From Candidatus Mnemosynella biddleae (GTDB lineage: Archaea; Halobacteriota; Archaeoglobi; Mnemosynellales; Mnemosynellaceae), in the NCBI GenBank assembly GCA_002011165.2, contig MTMI02000003.1, positions 1 through 64,000 of the forward strand: DNA of 64,000 nucleotides, given 5' to 3'. Positions 7,051-15,712 of the stretch are shown here, piece by piece. Positions within the stretch are counted from its first letter, which is position 1. Each line of letters starts with the position of its first letter. The translations under genes were made by a program, and so were the position numbers. The notes under the pieces are model-generated. The model saw only the letters and a program-made list of their open reading frames with translations. It searched no databases and had not been told where the DNA came from.

Positions 7051-8319
7051 ATGTTCACTATAGTGACTGGTGCTCAATTTGGTGATGAAGGCAAAGGCAA
7101 GATCATAGACCTTCTCTGTGAAGAGTATGACGCAGTGGCGAGATTTCAAGGAGGAGATAATGCAGGACATACAGTTGTTGTAAACGGTGAAAAATTCAAA
7201 CTTCATCTAATTCCCTCAGGAGCAATAAGAAAAAAGAGGCTTCTCATAGGACCCGGGGTTGTTGTGAATCCTCTCTCACTAAAAAGAGAGATGGAAGAAT
7301 TGAAAAAAAGAGGTTTCGAACTGAAAAACAAGGATCTTGGTATTGACCCAAGAGCAGGAGTTATAATGCCCTATCACATACTTCTCGATGAGCTTTGTGA
7401 TAGAAAGAGTGGAATTGGAACAACACATCGAGGAATTGGATTTGCATATCAAGACAAAATCGGAAGAGAAGAGATACAAATGATTGATTTAACAGATGAA
7501 GAGAGTTTCTGGAAAAAGATTGAAAAAATAACCCCACTTAAAGAGGCTCTTGTGGAGAGACTGGGTGGAGATAAAAGACTGGTAAGAGATGAAAAAAGAC
7601 TGAAAGAATACCTCGAAATAGGGAAGAATGTGAAAGACTATCTCACCGACGTGTCAGCAGAGGTGAATGAGAGACTGGAAAGAGGAGAAGGAGTTCTCGC
7701 TGAGGGTGCTCAGGGGACTTTTCTCGATGTGATTCATGGAACTCACAAATATGTGACTTCATCCTCAACTATCTCCTCAAGTGCTTGTGTGAACTTGGGA
7801 GTAAGTCCGAAAAAGGTTGACAGGATAGTTGGAGTTGTGAAGGCATATATAACGAGAGTCGGTTCTGGACCTTTCCCTACAGAGATATCAAGCGAATTGG
7901 GCGAGAAAATTAGAAAGAAAGGTGGGGAGTTTGGAACTACGACCGGAAGACCGAGAAGATGTGGATGGTACGATGCAGTTCTCATGAGAAAAGCGGTTCG
8001 ACTGAATGGATATACCGATATCGCAGTAACAAAACTCGACGTTCTCGGAGGTTTGGAGAAAATAAAGATATGTGTGGCTTATGAGCTTGATGGAAGAGAG
8101 TTGGAATATCCACCGGAGAGAACTGAAGATCTATTCAGATGCATCCCGGTGTATGAAGAACTTGAAGGATGGAAAGAAGATATAAGAAATGTCAGAGAGA
8201 TCTCCCAGCTTCCAAAAAATGCGAAAAGATATTTGGAGAGAATTGAAGAGCTGGCAGGAGTTCCAATAAGCATAGTTTCGGTTGGAGAGGAGAGGGACCA
8301 AACAATTTTGTTGAAATGA
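7051..8319 (+). CDS. purA: Adenylosuccinate synthase
   Basis: PurA condenses IMP and aspartate with GTP hydrolysis, the first committed step to AMP. Hallmarks are TGAQFGDEGKGK at the N-terminus (P-loop with catalytic Asp), GGDNAGHT, and GTTTGRPRRCGWYDAV. The track starts at TTG 7042; I prefer ATG 7051 because family proteins begin just before TIVTGAQ and an AAATATTTA box sits about 30 nt upstream, consistent with a leaderless message. Length (422 aa) is normal. Its end overlaps the next gene by 4 nt. Confidence 0.96.
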   Translation: MFTIVTGAQFGDEGKGKIIDLLCEEYDAVARFQGGDNAGHTVVVNGEKFKLHLIPSGAIRKKRLLIGPGVVVNPLSLKREMEELKKRGFELKNKDLGIDPRAGVIMPYHILLDELCDRKSGIGTTHRGIGFAYQDKIGREEIQMIDLTDEESFWKKIEKITPLKEALVERLGGDKRLVRDEKRLKEYLEIGKNVKDYLTDVSAEVNERLERGEGVLAEGAQGTFLDVIHGTHKYVTSSSTISSSACVNLGVSPKKVDRIVGVVKAYITRVGSGPFPTEISSELGEKIRKKGGEFGTTTGRPRRCGWYDAVLMRKAVRLNGYTDIAVTKLDVLGGLEKIKICVAYELDGRELEYPPERTEDLFRCIPVYEELEGWKEDIRNVREISQLPKNAKRYLERIEELAGVPISIVSVGEERDQTILLK

Positions 8320-9320
8320 AGGGAGAATTATTTGAAAAAATAAACGGAGAGATTAAATGTAAACTCTGCGGGCATAACTGCAGAATAAAGCCTGGAGCTG
8401 TTGGTATCTGCGGAGTTCGAGAGAACTCCAGAGGAGAGATTAAACCGCTAAGTTATGGAAAAGTATCCTCAATAAACATAGATCCGATTGAGAAGAAGCC
8501 TCTTTATCATTTCCTTCCTGGAACTTATTCCTATTCTCTCGGATCCGTCGGATGCAACTTCTCCTGTCTTTTTTGCCAAAACTACGTGATTTCCCAAGAA
8601 TGGAGTAGACGGGATATTTTCGAGATGAGTTGTGAAGAGGTTGTAAAGAGAGTTCTAGAAAGCGGATGCCCTTCGGTCTCGTGGACATACAACGAGCCTA
8701 CAATATGGTTTGAGTTTACGAGGGATTGCACAATCCCACTGAAGGAAGCTGGAGTCAAGGGAGTTTATGTAACCAACGGATTTATGAGTGAGGAGGCTCT
8801 TGAAGAAATTGCCAAATTTATAGACGCTTTTAGTCTCGATATAAAATCCTTCTCTGAAAAGTTCTACAGAAAGATTTGTGGAGGAAAATTAGACATTGTG
8901 ATCGAAAATGCAATAAGAGCGAAGAAGCTTGGGATTCATATTGAGATTGTAAATCTGGTAATACCTGGATATAATGATGATGAGCGGGAGATAAGGGAGC
9001 TATCCAGATGGATCTTAGAAAATTTGGGAGAAGAGACCCCAGTTCACTTCACAAGATTTCATCCGGATTACAAGATGATGAACGTACCTTCAACCCCTAT
9101 GAAGATCCTCGAGAGAGCTTATGAAATAGCGAAGAATGAAGGACTTCTTTACGTTTACGTTGGAAATGTTCTCAACGAGGGTTTGAACAGCACTTTCTGT
9201 CCTAACTGTAACGAACTCCTCATCTATAGAAGTGGTTTTTCAGCAAAAATTGTGGGGTTGAAGGGAGATAGATGTGCTAACTGCAATACGAAGATTGAAG
9301 TGGTTTTAAAGGGTGATTGA
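8316..9320 (+). CDS. amrS: AmmeMemoRadiSam-system radical SAM enzyme
   Basis: This 334-aa protein matches the pyruvate-formate-lyase-activase-like family called AmmeMemoRadiSam radical SAM enzyme. The N-terminus has CKLCGHNCRIKPGAVGICG, and the radical SAM cluster motif is CNFSCLFCQNY near residue 86. SWTYNEPTIWFE and FHPDYKMMNVPST follow, typical of the family. A C-terminal zinc ribbon (CPNCNELL...CANCNTKI) is present. The reaction is unknown; partners AMMECR1 and Memo are not in this window. It overlaps purA by ATGA and is followed directly by a wHTH gene. Confidence 0.9.
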   Translation: MKGELFEKINGEIKCKLCGHNCRIKPGAVGICGVRENSRGEIKPLSYGKVSSINIDPIEKKPLYHFLPGTYSYSLGSVGCNFSCLFCQNYVISQEWSRRDIFEMSCEEVVKRVLESGCPSVSWTYNEPTIWFEFTRDCTIPLKEAGVKGVYVTNGFMSEEALEEIAKFIDAFSLDIKSFSEKFYRKICGGKLDIVIENAIRAKKLGIHIEIVNLVIPGYNDDEREIRELSRWILENLGEETPVHFTRFHPDYKMMNVPSTPMKILERAYEIAKNEGLLYVYVGNVLNEGLNSTFCPNCNELLIYRSGFSAKIVGLKGDRCANCNTKIEVVLKGD

Positions 9321-9704
9321 ATGGTAAAATCGATAAGAGAAATGTTAAATAGAGGTGTAAGCTGCAGAGAGCTCGCCAAATGTATATTGGGATTGAAGGA
9401 TCTAGATATAGAGATATACAAAATTCTTCTCAATTCCAGAGAGATGAGAGTCGAAGAACTTGCTGAGAAAATAGGAAGGGACCCAAGTACTACTTACAGA
9501 GCACTTCAAGATTTGATAAGATGCGGAATAGTATTCAGAGAGAGTAGAAGCATACCAGGAGGTGGTTATTACTACGTGTACAAAGCGATTGAAAAAAAGG
9601 AATTTGTGAGAATTATCGAAGAATGCATTAAGGAGTGGGAGGAGAAGATGAGGGAAAAAATTAAGAGAATGGAGAAAGAGTTGTTTGAAGGTCATGGAGA
9701 GTGA
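9321..9704 (+). CDS. TrmB-like winged-helix regulator
   Basis: This 127-aa protein has an N-terminal winged helix-turn-helix of the TrmB/GbsR type: LDLEIYKILL-like helix, then VEELAEKIGRDPSTTYRALQ and the wing GGGYYYVYKA. A charged C-terminal helix (EECIKEWEEKMREKIKRME) probably dimerises. No sugar-binding domain is present, so it is shorter than full TrmB. It starts directly after amrS and overlaps the next gene's region. The target is unknown; control of the amrS/dehydrogenase operon is a guess from context. Confidence 0.8.
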   Translation: MVKSIREMLNRGVSCRELAKCILGLKDLDIEIYKILLNSREMRVEELAEKIGRDPSTTYRALQDLIRCGIVFRESRSIPGGGYYYVYKAIEKKEFVRIIEECIKEWEEKMREKIKRMEKELFEGHGE

Positions 9705-9709
9705 TAGAA

Positions 9710-10627
9710 ATGAAGATTCTCGTATACGAAGGTTTTCATGAAGATGCTCTCGAAGTTCTGAGAGGGAAATATGAGGTGATTTATGATCCAAGAGTCCCAG
9801 AGAAGGAAGAGCTTCTTTCCGCCATAGAAGATTGTGATGTGATTATAGTAAGAACTTACACAACAATTGACAGAGAAGTCATAGACAGAGCAAAGAAACT
9901 CAAGGTCATTGCAAGATACGGAGTGGGGCTTGAGAGAATAGACTGTGAATATGCTAGAAAGAAAGGGATTGAAGTTGTTAACAGTCCTCTTGGTAATGTG
10001 GACAGTGTTGCGGAACTTGTGATTTTCCACATGCTTTCAACTCTCAGGAGACTTGTAGAAGCTGACAGGAGTGTCAGAAGAAGAGAGTGGGATAGAAAGA
10101 AATTTGAATTCTATGAGCTCAAAGGCAAGCTTATCGGGTTCATAGGATTCGGAAACATTCCGAGAGCTATAGTCAGAAAACTCTCAGGTTTTGAAGTCAA
10201 TTTCGTCGCTTACGATCCTTACGTGGATGAAGAGACGATGAAGGCGATGAATGTTAAGAAGGTCGAACTTGATGAGCTACTTTCGACAGCAGACGTCGTT
10301 TCAGTTCATGTTCCTTTAACCCAAGAAACCCATCACATGATTGGAAGAAGAGAGCTTGAGATGATGAAACCAACTGCAGTGCTCATAAATACTGCAAGGG
10401 GAAAAGTTGTTGATGAAGATGCTCTTGTTGAAGCTCTTGAACAGGGAAGAATCTTCGGAGCTGGTCTGGATGTTTACTATGAGGAACCGCCAACCAACAG
10501 AAGGTTGCTCAACCTCCCAAACGTTGTACTTACTCCGCATATAGGAGGAATGACGAAAGAAGCGAACAGAAGAATGGCATTTGAGCTTGTTGAGAAGATA
10601 GAGAAGGTACTGAGCTCAAAGAACTAA
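9710..10627 (+). CDS. D-2-hydroxyacid dehydrogenase (phosphoglycerate dehydrogenase-like)
   Basis: This is an NAD(P)-dependent D-isomer 2-hydroxyacid dehydrogenase. ARYGVGLERIDCEYA and NSPLGNVDSVAEL precede the Rossmann motif GFIGFGNIPRAI near residue 140. Catalytic residues are in NTARGKVVDEDALVEAL (Arg), GLDVYYEEPP (Glu) and LTPHIGGMT (His). At 305 aa it lacks the C-terminal ACT region of full SerA, so the substrate may be glyoxylate, hydroxypyruvate or phosphoglycerate. I use ATG 9710 because GGAGAGTGAT is well placed before it; the track uses GTG 9701. Confidence 0.9.
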   Translation: MKILVYEGFHEDALEVLRGKYEVIYDPRVPEKEELLSAIEDCDVIIVRTYTTIDREVIDRAKKLKVIARYGVGLERIDCEYARKKGIEVVNSPLGNVDSVAELVIFHMLSTLRRLVEADRSVRRREWDRKKFEFYELKGKLIGFIGFGNIPRAIVRKLSGFEVNFVAYDPYVDEETMKAMNVKKVELDELLSTADVVSVHVPLTQETHHMIGRRELEMMKPTAVLINTARGKVVDEDALVEALEQGRIFGAGLDVYYEEPPTNRRLLNLPNVVLTPHIGGMTKEANRRMAFELVEKIEKVLSSKN

Positions 10628-10969
10628 CTTATACAGCATTTCAATCTTTTTTATTAAAGATGGGAGCATGCAGTTCTGAAGAAGAAATTCAAGAAGCTCC
10701 ATACTTTTCTTTTCGTTCTTAGATGCCAAATTAATCCAAACTATAATTTCGTTTATCTCAACATTTATTTTATTCACGAACTCCACAAGATTTTTCCCTC
10801 CAGATTTCTCTACTTCCGCAACCAATATGAGAGTGCTCAAATGTGAAGAGAGTTCTCCCAGATAAAAAGAAAGCATTTTCATCCTCTCAAATTCCTTCCC
10901 TTTCACGAGTTTTTCGTAATTTTCAAGAATCCTTTCGAAGAGATATTTCAGACCTTCGCCCTCGTCCAT
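10616..10969 (-). CDS. Hypothetical helical protein
   Basis: I do not recognise this 117-aa protein. It is almost entirely predicted helix (FERILENYEKLVKG, MLSFYLGELSSHLSTLI, VNKINVEINEIIVWINLA), with leucine-rich heptads that suggest a coiled coil or four-helix bundle. There is no signal peptide or metal motif. It converges on the hydroxyacid dehydrogenase with a 12-nt overlap of the two 3' ends, and it faces away from the cysteine desulfurase. Codon use is like its neighbours. Confidence 0.6.
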   Translation of the reverse strand: MDEGEGLKYLFERILENYEKLVKGKEFERMKMLSFYLGELSSHLSTLILVAEVEKSGGKNLVEFVNKINVEINEIIVWINLASKNEKKSMELLEFLLQNCMLPSLIKKIEMLYKLVL

Positions 10970-11042
10970 ATCCGGAGATTGGAAAAATGGATACTTAAAT
11001 GAAACGGAAGTTTTTTAAATTATTCTGAATAACGATTGTTAT

Positions 11043-12185
11043 ATGAAGAGAATTTATCTGGATTATGCGGCCACAACCCCAGTGGATGAAGAAGTTATTA
11101 GAGTTATGAATGAAATTCATCGAGACATATTCGGAAATGCTTCGAGCATCCATCTGGATGGAAGGAGAGCAAGAGAGGCAATTGAAAGGGCGAGAGACAA
11201 AATATTGAGAAAATTAAACGCACGAAATCATAAATTGATATTCACCTCGGGAGGGACTGAATCAAATAACACCGCCCTGAAGGGAATTGCCTTTCGAAGA
11301 AAAAGAGGACATATAATCACCTCTAAAATAGAACACGACTGTATTCTAAAAACTTGTGAATGGCTTGAAAAACTTGGTTTTCGCATTACGTATCTTCCAG
11401 TGGATAGTGAGGGATTTGTAGACCTCAAGAAGCTTGAAGAAGAAATAGGAAACGACACAATACTCGTCTCGATAAACCACGGGAATAACGAAATAGGAAC
11501 AATAGAGGACGTAAAAGCCATTGGAGAAATATGTGAAGATAAAGGTGTTTATTTCCACAGTGATGCCTGTCAGAGCTTTTGTAAAACTCCAATTGATTTG
11601 GAAGAGATGAAAATAGATCTTCTCACAATTAATGCACACAAAATTTATGGTCCAAAAGGTGTTGGAGGACTCGTGATAAGAGATGGAGTCGAAATTGAAC
11701 CTCTAATGCATGGGGGAGGACATGAATTCGGTTTAAGGAGTGGCACCGAGAATGTCCCTGGAATTGTAGGATTTTCAAAAGCTGTTGAAATTTTCAAGGA
11801 AGATGACATAAGAAAAATGAAGAAACTTAGAGATATGTTAATTAAAGGAATTTTAGAGCTAGAAGACACTAAATTGAATGGTCCAAAAGGAAATAAAAGG
11901 CTTTGCAACAATGTAAATGCACTCTTCAGGTATGTGGACGGAGAAGCTCTCCTTCTGTATCTCGACTCAAATGGCATATCTGTTTCAACTGGTTCCGCTT
12001 GTTCCTCTTCTTCCTCAGAGCCAAGTCATGTTCTCACAGCAATAGGACTTGACCCAAAAGATGCAAGATGCAGTTTGAGATTTACCCTAGGAAAGTGGAA
12101 CGAAGAGGAGGATGTGAGATTCACGTTGGATGTCCTCGAAGAGGGGGTTAATAAGCTCAGAGAGGTCAGTGCTTTAAAGGGATAA
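11043..12185 (+). CDS. nifS: Cysteine desulfurase (NifS/IscS family)
   Basis: This PLP enzyme removes sulfur from cysteine as an enzyme persulfide, feeding Fe-S cluster and thio-cofactor synthesis. It starts YLDYAATTPVDEEV. The cofactor lysine is in TINAHKIYGPKGVGG near residue 200, and the persulfide cysteine in the flexible loop STGSACSSSSSEPSHVL near 325. The 380-aa length is that of group I NifS/IscS. No iscU lies next to it. It follows a short promoter region after the helical protein gene. Confidence 0.95.
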   Translation: MKRIYLDYAATTPVDEEVIRVMNEIHRDIFGNASSIHLDGRRAREAIERARDKILRKLNARNHKLIFTSGGTESNNTALKGIAFRRKRGHIITSKIEHDCILKTCEWLEKLGFRITYLPVDSEGFVDLKKLEEEIGNDTILVSINHGNNEIGTIEDVKAIGEICEDKGVYFHSDACQSFCKTPIDLEEMKIDLLTINAHKIYGPKGVGGLVIRDGVEIEPLMHGGGHEFGLRSGTENVPGIVGFSKAVEIFKEDDIRKMKKLRDMLIKGILELEDTKLNGPKGNKRLCNNVNALFRYVDGEALLLYLDSNGISVSTGSACSSSSSEPSHVLTAIGLDPKDARCSLRFTLGKWNEEEDVRFTLDVLEEGVNKLREVSALKG

Positions 12186-12269
12186 AATTATTTTAACCAT
12201 CGTTAAAAGCTGGAATTCAAGGGAAAAAAATATCTATTTAAAGCGGAGATCGTTGAAATAGGTGATAGA

Positions 12270-12704
12270 ATGAAAAAAGTGGTTTTGATTTCACTGATCT
12301 TTCTCGTTATTATCATTGCCTTTGCAGGTTGTCTTGGAGTTGCAACACTGAAATTTGCCGTCTACAACGACTGCGAGAACTACATCACTGATGTAAATAT
12401 TACCGTGAAGGGAGAAGTTGTTAATCATATTACTATAGATAGAGGCTATTGGGCAGATTTTGGGATGACTCATGTCCCGGCAGGAGTAGATATACCGATA
12501 AAGATTCAGGTTGACTACTACGATGCCAAAACTAAAGAATATGTGAAATCTGAAGTTTGGGAGCGTACAGATAGCTTTATAGACTCAATTTACGGAGCAG
12601 GATTTGTAATAAATGAGACGGGGATATGGATTGTCGAATATCCGAATGAGAATGAACTTAAAGAGCCGATGCCAGTCGAAATAAAATCAAAGTTAACTTC
12701 TTGA
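12270..12704 (+). CDS. Predicted secreted lipoprotein
   Basis: The 144-aa protein begins MKKVVLISLIFLVIIIAFAG, a clear signal peptide, followed by a lipobox-like FAGCLG whose Cys at about residue 21 could be the lipid anchor. The mature part is beta-rich (KFAVYNDCENYITDVNITV, VPAGVDIPIKIQVDYYDA), like an immunoglobulin-type fold. I do not recognise a family. It is probably attached outside the cell membrane. It stands alone between nifS and tRNA-Gly, with GGTGATAGA as ribosome-binding site. Confidence 0.75.
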   Translation: MKKVVLISLIFLVIIIAFAGCLGVATLKFAVYNDCENYITDVNITVKGEVVNHITIDRGYWADFGMTHVPAGVDIPIKIQVDYYDAKTKEYVKSEVWERTDSFIDSIYGAGFVINETGIWIVEYPNENELKEPMPVEIKSKLTS

Positions 12705-12743
12705 TAGCTTTCCGCTTTTTCCACCCTTTTGAGACTGAATTCT

Positions 12744-12777
12744 TTTTCGAGAGAACCATACTGGTAATTCTCGAAAA
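12744..12777. repeat. Inverted repeat between lipoprotein and tRNA-Gly genes
   Basis: TTTTCGAGA (12744-12752) is an exact reverse complement of TCTCGAAAA (12769-12777), and within it ACCA (12755-12758) pairs with TGGT (12762-12765). The element lies 40 nt past the lipoprotein stop and 38 nt past the 3' end of tRNA-Gly on the other strand. It may end either transcript. Confidence 0.6.
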
Positions 12778-12814
12778 CCGCCTCAGAGAATTCTTAGAAA
12801 GTGTAGAAAAGAGA

Positions 12815-12886
12815 TGCGCCGACCGGGATTCGAACCCGGGTCTGAGCCTTGGCAAGGCCCGGTGATAACCACTACACTATCGGCGC
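12815..12886 (-). tRNA. tRNA-Gly (GCC anticodon)
   Basis: The minus strand folds as a 72-nt cloverleaf. The acceptor stem GCGCCGA pairs with TCGGCGC, and discriminator A follows. The anticodon arm GGGCC-TTGCCAA-GGCTC places GCC at positions 34-36. The T arm is CCGGG-TTCGAAT-CCCGG. CCA is not encoded and there is no intron. It decodes GGC and, by wobble, GGU. Confidence 0.97.
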
Positions 12887-12892
12887 ATCAAT

Positions 12893-13552
12893 CTATTCAT
12901 GAATGAGATCATCTTTATATAAATTTTGATTTCCCAGTCCATGAACCATTTTCATAACTCCTCTTGCAATTATTCTCGCAACTCTTAGAGGTTCTGGAAC
13001 AGCACCAGAACTCGAAAATTTTTTGAGAATTCCGACTGCATCACTTTTTTTCAATCCAGAAAATCTGATATAAAGCGTGTGATCAAAGATTTCAACTTTT
13101 TCCCGAGCTCCAAGCTTTTTATACGCTTCAAGTCTCTCTGGATCATCAAAATACTCTGAAATATATTTTTCCAAACCTTCTGAAGGCTCATAAGTTACAC
13201 AAATCACTGGAACAGAGGTTTCGTGGAAGATTCTCTCCACATCTATTACGTTGAACCAAGAAATCACACACCCATTTAGAAGAATAACGTTGAGATCTTT
13301 TCTATTCAGGGATTGAAAAATTTTGAGAACCGATTCTGTTGCGTCCATCCCACCCACAGTAGCGGTCGCACAGGCAAATCCATCTACGATCCCATCACTC
13401 CTCATAACAACTCCTGCAAGAACAGAAAGAGGAGGTCCTCTCGTGAAACTCTCTGCAATTCCGAGAGCTCTTATACCCTTCTTTTCAAGACGAACCATCC
13501 TTTTCTTCCCACCAATATCCACAATCAAGACAAACGAAAAACTTTCCCCCAA
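12893..13552 (-). CDS. DUF99 family protein (endonuclease V-related)
   Basis: DUF99 proteins share the RNase H-like fold of endonuclease V. The family core is visible from about residue 26: KKGIRALGIAESF, then LAGVVMRSDGIVDGF, VILLNGCVISWFNVID and a C-terminal PEPLRVARIIARGV. The N-terminal 20 residues of the track start look non-conserved, so translation may begin at the internal Met near residue 19. It is divergent from the XPD-like helicase, with a very short gap. Function is unproven; nucleic-acid cleavage is inferred from the fold only. Confidence 0.85.
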   Translation of the reverse strand: MGESFSFVLIVDIGGKKRMVRLEKKGIRALGIAESFTRGPPLSVLAGVVMRSDGIVDGFACATATVGGMDATESVLKIFQSLNRKDLNVILLNGCVISWFNVIDVERIFHETSVPVICVTYEPSEGLEKYISEYFDDPERLEAYKKLGAREKVEIFDHTLYIRFSGLKKSDAVGILKKFSSSGAVPEPLRVARIIARGVMKMVHGLGNQNLYKDDLIHE

Positions 13553-13608
13553 TTCTCACACTCTTACAGCACATTTTTAGTTCCACTTCAGAACGTTTTT
13601 CAACGTTT

Positions 13609-15615
13609 TTGGATCTGCACTTCTTGCAGAGGTTTCCGCTCATCAAAAAAGATTTTTCTCTCAGGAAATATAAAAATGAGAGTGTGAGAGACTTCCTCAG
13701 ATATTTCCCGAAAAAACCGTATGAACATCAGATGAAAGTTATGGAGAGAATTGAATCCGCTTTAAGAGATGGAAAAATAGTTCTTTTCGAAGGAGGTTGT
13801 GGAACTGGAAAAACCTTGATTTCGCTTGCCACTTCAATTTCAATAGCTAAGGAGATGAACAAAAAAGTTCTCATCGCAACAAATGTCCATCAACAGATGC
13901 TTCAATTCATGGTAGAGCTCCGAGAGATAAAAAAGAGAGAGGGGGATATCAAAGTTTGCGTTCTGAAGGGAAAGATGCACCTATGTCCAGAGAAAAAGAG
14001 TTATGAGGAATGTGAGGAACTAAAGAAGGGAGATGAGAGGAGAGGAGAGATTTGCAAAAGATATCTCAAAAGTTCTGAGGTTAAAATGGAAGAGTTCAAA
14101 AAATGGTATTTCTCTGATGTAAGAGCTCCAGAAGAAGTTGCAGAAAGAGAAAAAGATGTGTGTGCTTATGAACTGATAAAGAGGTGTATGAGCGAATCAG
14201 ATGTTATCCTATGCAATTACCACCACATTCTTAATTTGGAGATTCTCGTAAATCTTTTAAACTGGTGTTCGTGCGACCTCCGAGATCTGATTGTGATATT
14301 CGATGAGGCTCACAACCTTGAGAATTCAGCCAGAGAACATGCTTCTTTATTTCTTCATCGAGATCTCGTGAAGAGAGCTATTGACGAAGCAGAAAAAATG
14401 GAGAGGGAGGATTTCTCTGAGTTCATAAAAAGATTTGACTCTATAATTCTCGAGCTTATTGAAGAGGGTTCAAAAGAGGATATATGGATAGACTCAAGAG
14501 GTAAAGAAGATTTCGAAGAGATGTTTCTTGAGGAGGGAAATGAAATTGCGATGATGATAGAAAAAGATTGCCCCAACGCAATGGAGATTCTTGAAGAAAT
14601 TTATGAAGTTTCTTTTGATGACGGAGAGAATCTAAGAGTCTTTTCAGACTTTCTTATGAACTATCTTCACGTTTCTGTGGATCCTTCATATGCCTTCGCA
14701 ATTCACTGGAGGAGAGGAGAGGAAATGGAGTATTTTTTGGAGATATTTTCATGTATTCCGAAGAATGTAACAAAACCTCTTTTCGATTCAATTTTTGCTT
14801 CAGTTCTCATGTCCGCAACCCTCAGACCTTTTGAGGTTTTGAAGAGAGTTCTCGGTATAGAAAGAGCGACTCTCGAAATCGTCTCTCCTACTCCCTTTCC
14901 GAGAGAGAGAAGAATAACTCTTGTTGTTAAAACGCCTCCTCTCTTCCAGAAGAGAAGAGATAAGGAGAGAATAATTAGGACGATCAGATCTGTTTTGAGA
15001 GATGCAATAAGATTCAGTTCCGGAAATGTCTTGATTTTCTTCCAGAGCTATCAGGAAGCGGAGAAATACTATAAAATGATGGAGATCGAAAACAAGCTTC
15101 TCGACAGAGTGGGAGAGTCTTCAGAAGAGATAAGAAGGAGATTTTTCGAACTAGGAGAGAGAGGAAAAAAAGCAGTTCTTTTCACATATCTCTGGGGAAC
15201 GCTAACTGAAGGTATCGACTATCGGAATGAGAGGGCCAGAACAGTTGTGATTGTTGGTGTTGGATATCCCTCATTGAACAAGAGAATTATGGCAATAAAA
15301 AAAGCCTATGATCATCACTTCGGCAACGGATGGGAATATGCAATTCAGATTCCAACAATCAGAAGAATAAGGCAGTGTATGGGCAGAGTTGTGAGATCCC
15401 CAGAAGACTATGGAGCAAGAATTCTCGTGGACGTGAGATTCTCTTCCGTTGCTCTAAGAACAATTCCGAAATACGAGGTTTATTCAAGATTTCCGGAAGA
15501 CGAGAGAGAGGAGTTCGTGGAGATCTCACCAGAAGAGTTGGCAGAAAAGCTTTCAAAATTCTTTTCAGGATTCTTCCACTCTGCTTCAGAGTTCAGACGA
15601 CTTGATCTAACATGA
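13609..15615 (+). CDS. xpd: XPD/Rad3-like Fe-S DNA helicase
   Basis: This 668-aa superfamily 2 helicase has Walker A FEGGCGTGKTLISLA near residue 63, Walker B DEAHNLE near 225, motif III SATLRPFE and motif VI RQCMGRVVRSPEDYG near 585. Four cysteines (LKGKMHLCP, YEEC, EICKRYL, then CAYELIKRC) lie where XPD holds its 4Fe-4S cluster. It would unwind DNA 5' to 3' in repair. The TTG start at 13609 is uncertain; GTG 13682 is an alternative close to the first conserved residues. Confidence 0.9.
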   Translation: MDLHFLQRFPLIKKDFSLRKYKNESVRDFLRYFPKKPYEHQMKVMERIESALRDGKIVLFEGGCGTGKTLISLATSISIAKEMNKKVLIATNVHQQMLQFMVELREIKKREGDIKVCVLKGKMHLCPEKKSYEECEELKKGDERRGEICKRYLKSSEVKMEEFKKWYFSDVRAPEEVAEREKDVCAYELIKRCMSESDVILCNYHHILNLEILVNLLNWCSCDLRDLIVIFDEAHNLENSAREHASLFLHRDLVKRAIDEAEKMEREDFSEFIKRFDSIILELIEEGSKEDIWIDSRGKEDFEEMFLEEGNEIAMMIEKDCPNAMEILEEIYEVSFDDGENLRVFSDFLMNYLHVSVDPSYAFAIHWRRGEEMEYFLEIFSCIPKNVTKPLFDSIFASVLMSATLRPFEVLKRVLGIERATLEIVSPTPFPRERRITLVVKTPPLFQKRRDKERIIRTIRSVLRDAIRFSSGNVLIFFQSYQEAEKYYKMMEIENKLLDRVGESSEEIRRRFFELGERGKKAVLFTYLWGTLTEGIDYRNERARTVVIVGVGYPSLNKRIMAIKKAYDHHFGNGWEYAIQIPTIRRIRQCMGRVVRSPEDYGARILVDVRFSSVALRTIPKYEVYSRFPEDEREEFVEISPEELAEKLSKFFSGFFHSASEFRRLDLT

Positions 15616-15670
15616 TTAAAAATCGAGAAATTTATAAATGAAAGATCGTAAATTTTGAGGACGGCATATT

Positions 15671-15681
15671 CTTTATATAAC
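15671..15681 (+). promoter_or_regulatory. TATA box of antiporter gene
   Basis: CTTTATATAAC is a strong box A about 35 nt before the GTG start of the antiporter and downstream of the helicase stop. It marks a separate transcription unit. A GAGGGTG ribosome-binding site follows near 15701. Confidence 0.55.
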
Positions 15682-15712
15682 TAAAACTGCAAGGCACAAA
15701 GAGGGTGCTAAC

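Noticed and set aside
12893-13552. DUF99 protein as true endonuclease V
   Set aside because: The fold is related, but it belongs to the DUF99 branch, and I could not identify the usual endonuclease V active-site segments.
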